From Mactromeris polynyma (lineage: Eukaryota; Mollusca; Bivalvia; Venerida; Mactridae): a DNA stretch of 64,000 nucleotides. Position 1 is the first letter of the stretch; every line of letters begins with the position of its first letter. The DNA is taken from assembly GCA_032209605.1 (NCBI GenBank), contig JASFXZ010000037.1, positions 2,294,001-2,358,000 on the forward strand, read 5' to 3'. The notes below the pieces were generated by a model. That model worked only from the letters and a program-made list of their open reading frames with translations, did no database searches and was not told where the DNA came from. The translations under genes and the position numbers were made by a program. This document shows positions 35,930 to 48,330 of this stretch, piece by piece.

Positions 35930-36749
35930 TATTTGAATAATTTTTAATCTAGGTACATGGAGTTGCATAATCGAAATGGGAGAAGCCATTGGTATTATGC
36001 TTTTTTAAATTGTTCTTACAAAACGTGATTCTAATTATACAGATAAAAAAAGTGTACTAATTGATAATAAAAAAATGTCAAAATATTTAAAATGTATTTT
36101 TACCGTTAATAAAAAGCTTTAAAAAATGTTTTACGTATGCTTATAAGAATTTACAACAGCTAGTCACGAAAACGGTTAGGCATCGTGTATTACATAGCTT
36201 CGTTTCACAACTACGCTCAATTCATCATCAAAGTTCAGGAAATGGTTCCTAATGCTGTGCACGCAAATTGAAATTGTACTTATAAAAAAGCAAATTGTTA
36301 AACAAAAAATGTTAATCCATATTAATAAGTTCATGAATGCAGTTTATAATGTACAAATATAAATACAGTGACCAAACTATGCAATATACATTGCCTTAAC
36401 TTGACCCATATAAGTTATGTACTGATGGTAATATGTAAACAAAATTCAGCCAATGAAAATTGTCGTTGAAAACGTCATAGGATTTGTTGTTCAAATAACG
36501 CATTGGCAGTAAAACGGATTCAGTACATTCGAGATCAAATGCTGATGGTTGAACTGAACTTTTAATTACGTTGTTTTGACATTTTTAGTGGATATTTTTC
36601 CCTTTTGATATCCCAATAGTTCTTTTAGATCTGTAAAACTAGAAGTTATAATCATGTATATTTTTAGATCCGTTTCGTTCTATCTACGTTTCGTGTAATC
36701 GTTTTTTTTCTTCGTTTCGTGTAAATCGATGCACCAGCATTTTCCCGCG

Positions 36750-36860
36750 AAACATTATCACCGACCAATGGAAAAAGTCTATTTAATCACGTGGTTTATA
36801 GAAGCGTCATTTTCCGCCATATTGGTTGAGTGACCACACAAGAAAACAAAAACAAACATG
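36750..36860 (+). promoter_or_regulatory. Promoter-like patch with possible non-coding first exon ending ATG|GTAAG
   Basis: In about 110 bp there is a CCAAT box (36765-36769), an E-box CACGTG (36788-36793), CCGCCATATTGG (36814-36825; its reverse, AATATGGCGG, is a good YY1 site that also contains an inverted CCAAT), and then AAACAAACATG (ATG at 36858-36860) followed at once by GTAAG, a strong splice donor. An ATG as the last codon of exon 1 with a YY1/CCAAT promoter is a layout seen in housekeeping and ribosomal-protein genes. No downstream plus-strand exon could be recognised, so this may instead be a decayed, antisense or alternative promoter. Confidence 0.35.
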
Positions 36861-36989
36861 GTAAGAAGTATTTTAGGTAGTTTCCATCAAGGTTGTCCAA
36901 ATTTTGCACCATATAATGGAATGCCATCAGTATATACTTGCGAAAATAATAGTATTCTGAATTTATTATAATAATTTTCATTCCTCGTA

Positions 36990-37060
36990 AAATACGGAGC
37001 GGGCGGCATTACGGACCGTACGGTACGGATTTTATCGTATAATAGACCCGAAAACGAAAG
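36990..37060. promoter_or_regulatory. CpG-rich patch within AT-rich intron
   Basis: CpG dinucleotides cluster here (ACGGAGCGGGCGGCATTACG, then GACCGTACGGTACGG). ACCGTACGGT at 37015-37024 is a perfect palindrome. The patch starts about 130 bp after the possible donor at 36861 and may belong to the same regulatory region. Confidence 0.3.
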
Positions 37061-37090
37061 TGATTGCATGGCATCAAACATGTATGAGTA

Positions 37091-37276
37091 CAGTGAAACC
37101 TCCATAATAAAACAACCTTTCAGTCCTTTTCAAACTATTCTCATTATTAAGTTGGTCTTAATGTAATGTTGAGGTTAAATCAATAGCAAAACAATAAAAA
37201 TGGACTGAAAAAAGGGCTCACAATTTCAAATGTCTTATTATTGATCCAATATTAACATTAAGAGGAGGTTTCACTT
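37091..37276. mobile_element. MITE with TA target duplication (family M, copy 2)
   Basis: The left end CAGTGAAACCTCC and the inverted right end AAGTGAAACCTCCTC match, and TA flanks both sides (37089-37090 and 37277-37278). The first 12 bases agree with the element at 8084-8224 except for one position. It is non-coding. Confidence 0.7.
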
Positions 37277-38151
37277 TATATTTTGTTTTGCACATATCAG
37301 TTGGTCTATGAGTGCAATGTTGTTGATTGGTAGGTCGACAATAACTTTGGGTTCAACTACAAGACAATTTCGTTTCAGAAAATTACTTGTCAATTCAGAA
37401 AGTGATCATCGTGGCATTTAAAAAATTATATTTAATAAACTTGGTTAATTCTAATGCCAAACTAATATTTTACATTAATGACTACTTGTCTACCATGTAC
37501 TCATACATGTACAAGCAACTTTTATGCTAGCATTTATTGCAAACTGATCTGTCACATGATGAGTGCTTGTGATCATATATAGTCCTTCTAAAGGTTCCAG
37601 TTCACAGTTTTGACTAAATATTGAGATTTTGTTTAATGGTCTACGTACTGAGTTAAAGGTCTTCTTTTATCAGTATAAACCTATATCTAGTTTCATATTA
37701 GTTAATTTGAACTGAAGAAATTAAGGCACTTTTAAAAGATTACAATTTGACACAATTTTGTGACACTTGGTCACAATTGATTTGTAAGGAATAAAAATTT
37801 GTAAGCACATTCTACCGTTTCCTTTACTTTGAATCCAATGTGAATACTTTTTTCATCACATGACAAATAATATGTTCCACATAAACTAAAAATTACACAT
37901 TGTTATTGTATTGTCTCACTGTCTGTTTAGATAAATGCATGTCACAAACTGGTCGGTTTGTTTTACATAAACAAGTCATATTCCAATTAAACTACAAATG
38001 ATTGATTGGTACCAAGACTATTTAGGCAATTGTCATGAATTGTGGATGATTCTTACCAGAATTATGGCTTGGTGATGATCATACTTTCTTATTTATTGAT
38101 AAACAAAATAATAAATCTTCAATATCATGCTTCCTAAAACTTGTGCCGCCG

Positions 38152-38173
38152 TTTTGATGCTTTGCATCAAAAT
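38152..38173. repeat. Short perfect hairpin
   Basis: TTTTGATGC TTT GCATCAAAA forms a 9-bp perfect stem with a 3-nt loop, preceded by GTGCCGCCG. It is probably part of an old mobile element. Confidence 0.6.
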
Positions 38174-40030
38174 TAGTCTTGTACTTATATACATGCAAGC
38201 CATAAAATATCAATTTATGCTAAAGTATTTTCTAATCTCAGATGCCAACCAGACCTGGGTGAACTTTGTCCACTGAAAAGATCAGAACTAATTGCCTCAT
38301 GATATTCAGTAAGAAATAACACTTCTTCATAACATAAAAGGGCTGATAGTAATTTATAAAATTATATGGCCATTAAATATAATGTAAAGAGAAGTTTATA
38401 GATGACTGAAGGTTAGGTCACACTGTCTGGAAATCAGGTAAAGTATCATTGACCGGAATCTCTGACTGCCACTATATGACTCACTGGTTGAATGACTTGG
38501 TGCCAGAATCTGTCTGTTAACAATAATCCTTAGATATCAACTACTTCGTATATGTACATAAGATTAAAGAAATAAAAATACATAAAAAACAATCCTAAGC
38601 TGAGTTTGTCTTTCAATTACGAAAAAGTTCAAACCTGAGTTAAGATGTGTAACCTGAGTATCAGAAATAGTTTTTTAAATTGAGTTTTTTTACTTCATGG
38701 ATTAATTAACTCTCAATTCGCACATTTTTGTAGCGAAACAAATTTCTCATGAACATCATCTTTTTGTAATTATTCCAGATGAATTATTTTATCTCATTCA
38801 ATAGTGTAAATATTTATAAATTATTGTTTTAATATAGCATACCGGTATATTAAATTTCTTTTCTGTAACAGTTACCATTTCAATATATGGTGTATTGTTA
38901 TGTGAATCAGGCATGCCATGGATACACCTAGCAACAAAGATCTGCTTGCTAAATAAGGAATCAAAATAAATACTGTGGTCAACAACATATTACTTATTTC
39001 GAAATAATTAATTCTTCATGATAGAACTTGAAAAACAATTTAAATGATCTCACTAGTTGGATTTTTCTTAATTGTTCACCAGAAAAATAAGTTTGGTTGA
39101 AAGTCTGACTCAATAAACCAATTGATGCAAACATAGATTACTGTAACTATGTACTTTTATGTCATTTCAAAATGATAATCATTAAGTATTATACGTATGT
39201 GAATTGTGTCACGTATCAGACAGACAGGTGGTTTTTGACACGCTATATGCAAACTATACCATGTATTAACTCTAACACTAGAAAACTTTACAGTTAACAA
39301 AGAAACAAAAGCGATAACATTATATTTATATTGTTCATTTTCTTGTATATTTGACCGACCATTGATCTTTGGTGCATTTCGATTTTTGGGTACGATTACA
39401 GTTCCTCTGACACAAATCTGTGGGTTAACCAAGTACATTTGTATAGATCATTAATAACCTGAACACGACCAATCAAACATGTCCACCTAATCACTTCATG
39501 CGTAAGTCAGTAACAGGCACAGGCCCGACGTGAAACATGACCTACAATTAACTACCTAAGACTTCCTACAATAGCCTTATTTGCATAATTTTCTTTGTTG
39601 GCTGATAATAAAATCGGGCCATTTCCCAAATATAGAATGAGAAGTCATGTAGGTCAAAGTGAACATCTAACATTTTATATTCCAACTAAACAATTATAAC
39701 TGTATGTTTCCCCACGGGGCAATATTAAGTAAAGAATTTTATAATATAATAAATTCACCAATCAAAGGAATTAATGTTACCAACTTTTCTTCTTCAAGAA
39801 AACCATTGATTTCAATTAAGCTTGTAAAGATTAAATGGAAAATATATCATTAAATAGTGGTCCAACGTTTTATTACAGCCCACACAAACATGTTAAATAA
39901 AGATCAGCTTAAATAGATTGTCACATAATGAAAGAACAAAACAACAATGTTGATTGTAATTTAAATTGTTTAATTCATCACATGACGGAATTATAAATAA
40001 ATGAAATTAGATATTTGATAAAAGTCAATA

Positions 40031-40111
40031 TCGAGGGTTCAGTGCAAGACTATACTAACTCCTTTATAAATACATAGGAGTTAGGATTATTGTCTTGCGC
40101 TGAACCCTCGA
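40031..40111. ncRNA. Near-perfect 80-nt hairpin (pre-miRNA-like or foldback element)
   Basis: The left arm TCGAGGGTTCAGTGCAAGAC, continuing to CTAACTCC, pairs with GGAGTTAG ... GTCTTGCGCTGAACCCTCGA across a 14-nt loop (TTTATAAATACATA). About 31-33 pairs form, with one G-T type mismatch (AGTGC/GCGCT) and a small asymmetric bulge near CTATA/GATTATT. Stem length and loop size fit an animal miRNA precursor. A foldback transposon remnant is equally possible. The transcribed strand is not known. Confidence 0.45.
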
Positions 40112-42807
40112 AATTATGTTAATTTCAGAGTGAAAATCAGGAATACTGTCCAAACTTACAATTTAAGCCCCAAACCAAACTTGAAACTTGCAGACAAAAA
40201 ATTGCTAAAAAAATAACATGGTCATTTACAACAATTTAAACTTCCAACATCTTTAACTTGTTACTGTTTCATCCATTTATACTTGCAAACAAAATATATT
40301 CATTGTCGAAAAACAAGTCAGTTAATTGAGACAATCTATGTTGTTATACGTATTTTGTTTAAATTAGCCGGTTAATTTTTGTACCAAGCTGTAACTGTGA
40401 TCACCTTATGTCAACAATCTGGGCAGCCTCAACTCTAACTTAATCTATTTTCATCAGCCAGGAAAATAACCTTGTAAAACCTTATAAGGAGGAAATGAAA
40501 TAGACTCTTCCCTATAAGTCAGATCTGTGTCTTACCACAAGGTGTAATTTAAATACACAACTATTAGAAGGAAAATAAATGCATAAGTTACTGTATAATA
40601 TATAGCTTTATATTATCTCATTTAATTGTGTGATTTTCAGAAGGTGATTTTTACTTGACCAGTCTTTCAAGAAACCTTAAAACCTTGAAAACTTACAGTA
40701 CCGATCCCAATTATTTAATGATACATGTATATATGTAGTTTATTATATATATGCTTATATATATCATTAATATTACTGTATGTTCATTAAAATGACACAA
40801 AGAATGTTAAAAACTTGATTAAAAGACATTTTAACAGCTCTTAACTTATGAAAGACAGCATGTACATTACCATTTGGACAACAAAAATCCATGACTTGAT
40901 GTTATTACCATTCTCAAAATCGTTAACAACATAGTGTTTCATTCAACATTCAATAGTGTTATAACATCAAGCATAAATATCATACATTTATATATATTGC
41001 AGAGTACAATAATATGAATGTATTTCCTTAAAGTCTGAATAAATAAAATCTGTAAAAGGGTACTAGGACAGTTTGACCATTACATTAGTGACCCAATATT
41101 TATCATTCTGATTAGATAGATCATGTTGCATTCAAAGTCATGTTTGTCATTCTTTCTGAACGTCACTGTAATAGCACTATGAACTTATAGAGCCCCAGTT
41201 AGTGACCAATACGATATTGACCACTTAGGACTGAGCTAGGTCAAGTTAAATACAGTCTCTATATAGCTAACTTTTAAACTGGGACATTAACAGAAAGTGA
41301 GGTCATAAAGTGAATTGTTCTAAATACCTTTCTAATCTCCACCATTGAAGAGTACAACAACAAACACTGGTTGAGATAACACAGTATTTATTCCCTAAAT
41401 TTAAATGGGAGATCAGGAAAATGAGTCAAGTTGACACAAATTTGTTTATCAGTATTTGGAAACACAAACATATCACCACTGATTACAAGGAAACCAAACA
41501 AAAGGCTGCACCAGGAATATAGAAACAAGCAATATATAGAAATAAAGATAAGGCATAAAATTGTGACCAATCACATAACATAGAAACAACTCTTTTTCAT
41601 AGGAATTGGAAATATTTATTTTTGTAATTTCCCCAATTGATTTATTGATATCGTTTGTGCTTCAGCAATGTTGGCGTCTTTTCAAAAAAAAATTATAATT
41701 TCGAACAAAATTTTTCGGACATTTTTATAAAGCCACGAAAAATCTGAGTACAAAGCAAGAATAAGGGTCTGTTGGATAAGCCGGTTAATTACTGCATAGT
41801 AATACGGAATGACATCTGAAGGTTAAACTACATTTTTATAATAAAATCTGATAAATAATAACTTAGAAAGAAATATTAAATGTAGATCAACAAAACAGGA
41901 CTAACTTGGAAACAAGTATTGACATTTTGCGTATCACTTTCACTTATCAAAGCACAACATCAAATATTTCTGGTTCAATAACATATGCAAGATTAAACAT
42001 CTGAATATCTTACAAAATAATATCAGCATATAAATGTTTGACATTATTTGAAGTCAGTCTGTCTCAATGATTTAACTAAGGCAACATCAAAAAGCTGGCT
42101 GCATCTACATAAAATAATAGAGACCCATAAAATCCTCCCTTTACTTCTGCTCTGCAGAAAAGTGTAATGAAAACATAGTTTATGTGTCAAAAATCTTGAT
42201 TAACAGCCCCTTTGATGTTAGGCAAAATATCCAAGTAAAATTTTATGTGTCTGGACTGTCTACTATATATTTCATTTTCTGATATAAATTGATGCCAAGG
42301 TGATGAAAACAGAATAACCAGTCTGAGGAAACAACTACAACTACATCTTAGTGTCAAGACTGATGAATACCATCAAGTCAATATAATCTGAAGATATTAT
42401 GACACAATGCAGCCACAGTCTCTGGTTTATTGTATGTCTTGTAATGTTACAATGGTCACCTGAGACCGAAGGAAACCATTGCAGAAAGTCTCAACATTCA
42501 CATTTACCTCAACAGATTTCAAGTTAGCGGTTACAAAACTTTTACTTCTTTCTCTTTGTCATCAAATGCGTATACCATTACTCAAATAATGATGATCATT
42601 GTGTCCAGACTGAGAGAAGACAATCTGTACCCAACTGAAGGGTGCATGACCTGAATTGGCCCTCTTTTTGAACAACACATTTACATTTCTGTTATCACCA
42701 TTACATCAGCATAACTCGGCCCCCACTAGAATTTCTTACCCAAAATTGACAAATATTGCGCCACTTTAAGGCAGAATTCTTGACCCAGAAATGATATAAG
42801 AAGAGAT

Positions 42808-43126
42808 CAGGCCATTGTGTACAGTACACAAATATTCCACTGTGTACCTTGACATTATTCAGGCCATTGTGTACAGTACACAAATATTCCACTGTGTACC
42901 TTGACATTATTCAGGCCATTGTGTACAGTACACAAATATTCCACTGTGTACCTTGACATTATTCAGGCCATTGTGTACAGTACACAAATATTCCACTGTG
43001 TACCTTGACATTATTCAGGCCATTGTGTACAGTACACAAATATTCCACTGTGTACCTTGACATTATTCAGGCCATTGTGTACAGTACACAAATATTCCAC
43101 TGTGTACCTTGACATTATTCAGGCCA
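42808..43126. repeat. Minisatellite, 52-bp unit, 6 copies
   Basis: The unit CAGGCCATTGTGTACAGTAC plus 32 bases repeats essentially without change. Each unit contains GTGTAC-A-GTACAC, an inverted repeat, and a second GTGTAC. The perfect identity suggests very recent expansion. Confidence 0.95.
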
Positions 43127-43433
43127 TGAGGAAGACAAATATAGAAGGTTTTGCACTCAGCCTTTTACCGGGAACAAACTAATCAAACAAATTGGTTGAC
43201 GTCAATGTATATGCGGATATGTTTACACAATATCTCCGAAAAATTTACCCAATGCACCAAGTTACCTGAGCTACCCAGACGTAAAGATTATTTGCAGGCA
43301 AGGAAGTCTTCTTAAATTCATTACACCAATATGTTTGATATATTAATTATTTATATCAAATTATCTTAAACTTCACTATGAGACAAACTGTTATTATATA
43401 ACACATAATATGACTTCAAACTAAGGGAGGCTT

Positions 43434-44033
43434 AGTGGTCAGGGGTAGGGTGATTGACTCCTGATCCTAGGTCTTGAGTGCAAGTCTCAGACTAGTTGTC
43501 AGGTGTAGGGTGATTGACTCCTGATCCAAGGTATTGAGTGCAAGCCTCAGACTAGTTATCAGGGGTAGGGTGATTGACTCCTGATCCAAGGTATTGAGTG
43601 CAAGCCTCAGACTAGTTATCAGGGGTAGGGTGATTGACTCCTGATCCTAGGTCTTGAGTGCAAGTCTCAGACTAGTTGTCATGGGGTAGGGTGATTGACT
43701 CCTGATCCTAGGTCTTTAGTGCAAGTCTCAGACTAGTTGTCAGGGGTAGGGTGATTGACTCCTGATCCTAGGTAGTGAGTGCAAGTCTCAGACTAGTTGT
43801 CAGGGGTAGGGTGATTGACTCCTGATCCTAGGTAGTGAGTGCAAGTCTCAGACTAGTTGTCAGGCATAGAATGATTGACTCCTGATCCTAGGTCTTGAGT
43901 GCAAGCCTCAGACTAGTTGTCAGGGGTAGGGTGATTGACTCCTGATCCTAAGTCTTGAGTGCAAGTCTCAGACTAGTTGTCAGGCGTAGGGTGATTGACT
44001 CCTGATCCTAGGTCATGAGTGCAAGTCTCAGAC
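43434..44033 (+). repeat. Tandem array, 60-bp unit, 10 copies, tRNA-like unit
   Basis: The unit AGGGGTAGGGTGATTGACTC plus 40 bases repeats with a 60-bp period; one copy has a single-base insertion near 43683. The first unit is preceded by GGCTTAGTGGTCAG, an A-box-like string. CTCCTGATCCTAGG followed by GAGTGCAAGTCTCAGAC resembles a tRNA anticodon arm and a degenerate B box. The array may thus derive from amplification inside a tRNA-type SINE. Confidence 0.85.
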
Positions 44034-44036
44034 TCA

Positions 44037-44165
44037 GAAGGTGATAGACTGACATATTGTTACATATTGTATAATATTCAATATAAGGCTTTTACATTAT
44101 TAACAATTGTTGCCAACCCACACGTATATGATCATGTCCAAAAAAGTCATTCAATCCAAAATCAA
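44037..44165. repeat. About 129-bp direct repeat, copy 1
   Basis: From GGTGATAGACTGACATATTG to GTCATTCAATCCAAA it matches 44382-44508 with scattered substitutions. It directly adjoins the end of the 60-bp array. Confidence 0.85.
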
Positions 44166-44381
44166 AGTATGTTAAATAAAATTATTTCAAAGATGATGGA
44201 TACAGAAAGTAAAAGTACTTTAAGCTTAAAAGATCCGCCAACTGTCAACTATTGTATTCATAATCAGCACGTCAATGCTGCGGAAAGGGATATCACTTAA
44301 AATTTACCCAAGCTTTCATTGCGGTGAAATGTAGCGGGATATTGTGACAATGGACACACAGTGACAGCTTGAACGCAATGA

Positions 44382-44508
44382 AAAGGTGATAGAATGACAT
44401 ATCGTTACGTATTGTATAATATTCAATATTAGGGTGTTACATTATTAACAATTGTTGACAACCCACATTATGATCATGTACAAAAGAGTCATTCAATCCA
44501 AAGTCCAC
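44382..44508. repeat. About 129-bp direct repeat, copy 2
   Basis: Second copy of 44037-44165, offset by 345 bp, in the same orientation. Confidence 0.85.
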
Positions 44509-44939
44509 ATACTAAATCATTTCATTTATCACGAAACTAAAGCTACTCGTGCTTAATTAACAATATTATCAAAACACAAATGACATAAAATCAGTAAAAA
44601 GACACAAACCACATGAAATCATTGATACCTGAATAACATGAAATCAATATTCATGTATCATTTTTCATGATTCACAAAGTAGGTATACCTACACTTTGAA
44701 CAGTATATTATGTGTTTGAGCATGAATACGTGCAACTATGCACACACATACAGGATGTTTCACATATTTCAGATTTATGACTTCTCTGGAACATATATAA
44801 CAGATACGGAAAGTTATTTTCCATTTATAAATCAGTAATTTTTTCATATAATTTTACAATTTTTAAATCCAGGAGTGCAATAATTTTGTTTTCAATAAGT
44901 TTTTGGTCAGAATTAACAATGTTTTGTTTTATTTGTTTT

Positions 44940-45220
44940 TACCTAAGGTCGCCATAATTTTTAACATTTTTTAGTTTTATAATTGTAACGGCTGTCAGTT
45001 GACCTAACAAGTTTTTGCAGGAATTTTTAATCAACCAGAACTCACTTGATCTTCCCCTGAAGCAGCCGACAACTTCCCAACATCGAGCAGAGCTGGAGGA
45101 CCAACGACCATGGACAAATATCTCAGAAAGACATGACCTGCCCCACCCAGGAACCAACCCCGGACCTTCCCAGTGACAGCTAGCCCACTGTGCTCAACCG
45201 ACTGCACTTATCAGGAAGGT
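44940..45220 (-). mobile_element. tRNA-derived SINE (minus orientation)
   Basis: On the minus strand, from about 45215, it reads GTGCAGTCGGTTGAGCACAG, then CACTGGGAAGGTCCGGGG and TTGGTTCCTGGGTGGGGC, a tRNA-like head with degenerate A and B boxes. A non-tRNA body containing CTCCAGCTCTGCTCGATG follows, then an AT-rich tail near 44940. The 72-residue minus-strand open frame inside is a by-product. The head is consistent with tRNA-type SINEs of molluscs. Confidence 0.6.
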
Positions 45221-45935
45221 TACCCTTTATATGAAGATACAAAGTGACAGACAGATTATATTCATGAAGGCATATCAGTTACATGATATTTAATTCGTAT
45301 ACAGGTACTTCTTTCACTCAGAGAAAACATTTTAATAACTTGTCTTTTACAAACATGCTGAGGAGTGGCAGAATTAATATTGATAAAAATTGTCCAAACT
45401 CAGAGGTCATCCACCATTATACAATTGTATAGACATCTGCAAAGTCAATCAGTATTTCTTTCAAAAGATTATTACTTCTACATCTGCGTTCATCAATCTT
45501 TACCCTTTGACAACAGTAAACAAACATAAATCTTATGGAAATACGCCCATAGCGACCTCATACGACACAACACCTACAGGTTTTATGCAAAATGATTTCA
45601 TGTAACCTGCGTAATTGGTACACTATACTGCACAATGTGCATACGCTAGATTATAAGGTCAGACTAGGTGCATTATGTATGCATACATACACTGTCTGGT
45701 GGAGAAAACAAACATTATTGTATGTACACTTGCGCATTCTAAATAAATATAACAATATCCTGTGACGAGGTGCAGTGAGCATAAAATTTAACATTACATA
45801 TCCCTAAAAATTCTCCAAAGGTGTGGGAAATTGAGAATATTTAGTGTTAACTGTAACTTAGACCTTCGCTAACTAAACTAGGTAACGCAATCTATGTGTA
45901 TCCTTCAACTAAATAACATACATTCTGTAAATATT

Positions 45936-46716
45936 AAACAAGAGGGCCATGATGGCCCTATATCGCTCACCCGAGTACACTGCCTTCGTATTTATGAAAT
46001 AATAATTCATATTTACAAAAAAATAAGTTGTTTTTACAGAATAATAATTCATTTTTACGAAAAAATAATTATTTTTTACAAAATACTACTATTTCGTATT
46101 TATGAAATAATAATTTGTTTTTACGAAAAAATCATTAGTTTTTATGAAATACTTTTAGTATTTACAAAATAATAATTTGTATTGACAAAAATTAAGTCGT
46201 GTTTACCAAATGAATAATTTGTTTTTAGAAATAATAATTTTCGTATTTGAGAAATAATTCATATTTACAAAAAATAATTCAAACCATCAAAAGGGGACCA
46301 CTTAGGATCATTTCTGCAAAATTTGATCAAAATTTATCAAGTGGTTTAGGAGGAAATGTCATTTATTATGTTTCCACTAAATACATCATAGGGAACATGG
46401 CAATATTGTAAGAGGACCACTAGACAATGCTACACACCAAATATCAAAGCTCTAGATCTTAAGGTTTTGGACAAGAAGAATTTCAAAGTTTACACTTTTG
46501 AAATCTATTTTTAGCTCCTGTGACCTAATTATGCAGTGGACCGGAACGTTTTATGCAACTTTGAAAGAGGTCCACCCAAGGATCATTCCTGAAAATTTGA
46601 ACAAAGTGGTATAGGAGGAGATGTTGTTTAAAGAAAATGTTGACACACGACGCACAATGGACATTCATGGATCATAAAAGCTCACAATGAGCACTTCGTG
46701 CTCAGGTGAGCTGAAA
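45936..46716 (+). mobile_element. AACAAGAGG-type non-autonomous element (family B, copy 2)
   Basis: It opens AAACAAGAGGGCCATGATGG CCCTATATCGCTCACCCGAG and closes GTGCTCAGGTGAGCTGAAAAC. The CGCTCACCCGAG and CTCAGGTGAGCT segments are inverted relative to each other, so the element can fold back. The body shares TAGCTCCTGTGACCT and CACCCAAGGATCATTC with copy 1. Inside lies the AT-rich short tandem repeat at 45985-46280. Confidence 0.72.
45985..46280. repeat. Degenerate AT-rich tandem repeat, ~20-26-bp unit, about 11 copies
   Basis: AATAATTTGTTTTTACGAAA-like units alternate with AATAATTCATATTTACAAAA-like units, with variable spacing. The array lies wholly inside the family B element. Confidence 0.8.
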
Positions 46717-48275
46717 ACACATCCATTTAAGCCATTCTGACCGAGTCAGTCAAAACATATTTCATGGAAATATAAGAACAATGGGAATAAATTATATTCA
46801 GGGAATAAAAAAACATTTTAAAAGGTAATTTTACACAATAATGATCGTGGAGTCAAATAATACAAGCCAGGAAAATTAACAAATAAATTAAATTACACCA
46901 GCACATTAAGACTGACTAAAACTGAAGTTTTATAATATAGCTGAGCATGAGACAATTTGACTTTGTATTATTGATGCGTCATATTACAATTAGAAGACCT
47001 AAGACACAGTTCATCCGACAGCACTGAAACACGCACCTCATTCAATATCCAATCCTAGATAAATTATACAGGAGCTTACACAATTCATAAATCATGGTTC
47101 CATTTGAACATAATTGAATCGGTACAAAAATAGATATGTTATGACGTCTATACATTGTTTGCCTAGTCTCAGAGTTTCTACCAGGATTAATTACATCAAT
47201 AAATTCGTACAGAAAAAAACCCACAATTATCAAGACCTAAATATCTGCCTAACCTAGATTTGCCATATAATTCCTGGGGATTGGAAATACGTGATCTATG
47301 TGTTGTCAGCTTGAACTATGACATTTCTGTGCAAATATTTGAGATTTTTTCTGATAGTGATGACAAGAATAAACCCTTAGAAACAAAAAGCCATTTTGAG
47401 ATGACATTTTGTCATCCGTTATAATCCCGTGTTATTTACGTCATCAATTCTAATTGACATGAATACTCAGAAACTGTTCATCTTTTTATACGGTAACTGA
47501 CCTAAATTTTTATATTTATTTCGTAACATTTATTCACAGATTATTTACATAACAAGTTTGAAGACTGTAACAATTAGAAAGAAGAAAGAAATTTATGAAA
47601 AGATTGACACTGACTTGTCTAAGTAAAACTCAGACACATTATATTAGAAATGAGATGATTTATACCAAGTAATGTAATTTAACGGTAAGGAACACATTGT
47701 TACTTACATTCTGGCTAGATTCTACAAGACATTACTGCCATACACAGTCTGGTACAGTAGACACATAGAAATATCAGGAGGATGAGAAGTGAAAGGTTTA
47801 TTTTTGTAAGAAGTGTTTGACAATCAAAGAGACAATATCATAGTGTAGCTGACCAGACGGCAGACAACAATCCCTAGTAAGCAGAGCAAAAAATCTGACG
47901 TAAAACTCTAAAAACTTGGCTATAGGCAACTTCTTGCATTTTCGTTGGCGGTAATATTCCTTAAAACAATTTATATGATATGAATATGTCATAGAGTAGA
48001 TAATTACGATTCAATTATAACTGTTGCAACAACAGTGGACAACCAGTATATCTCCCATTTATCTTCTATTCTTGTCAAGCCCTAAGCTCAGGGACACACA
48101 CATAATACAATCATGTATATGTCCGGCCATCTAAAAAGAACACCCAAGCAGACAGAATATGTTTTTTTTACCTAATGAAGATCATAAAATGTCCTACACA
48201 TGTAAAACACATGTAGTCAATAGAGAATTTGTGCAACTTATTCATACAGAGACAAAACAATTTCAGGAATATAGA

Positions 48276-48330
48276 CAAAAATAGGGCCATGGTGGCCCCA
48301 TACCACTCACCAGCACCACTCACCAGAGCA
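48276..48330 (+). mobile_element. Family B element fragment
   Basis: AAAATAGGGCCATGGTGGCC CCATACCACTCACC matches the opening of the elements at 17577 and 45936. CAGCACCACTCACC is a small internal duplication. The rest of the element is not recognisable. Confidence 0.5.

Noticed and set aside
36796..36820. Minus-strand ATGGCGGAAAATGACGC as a possible coding start
   Set aside because: The frame stops after 13 codons with no donor before the stop; ATGGCGG is better explained as the inverse of a YY1-type site.
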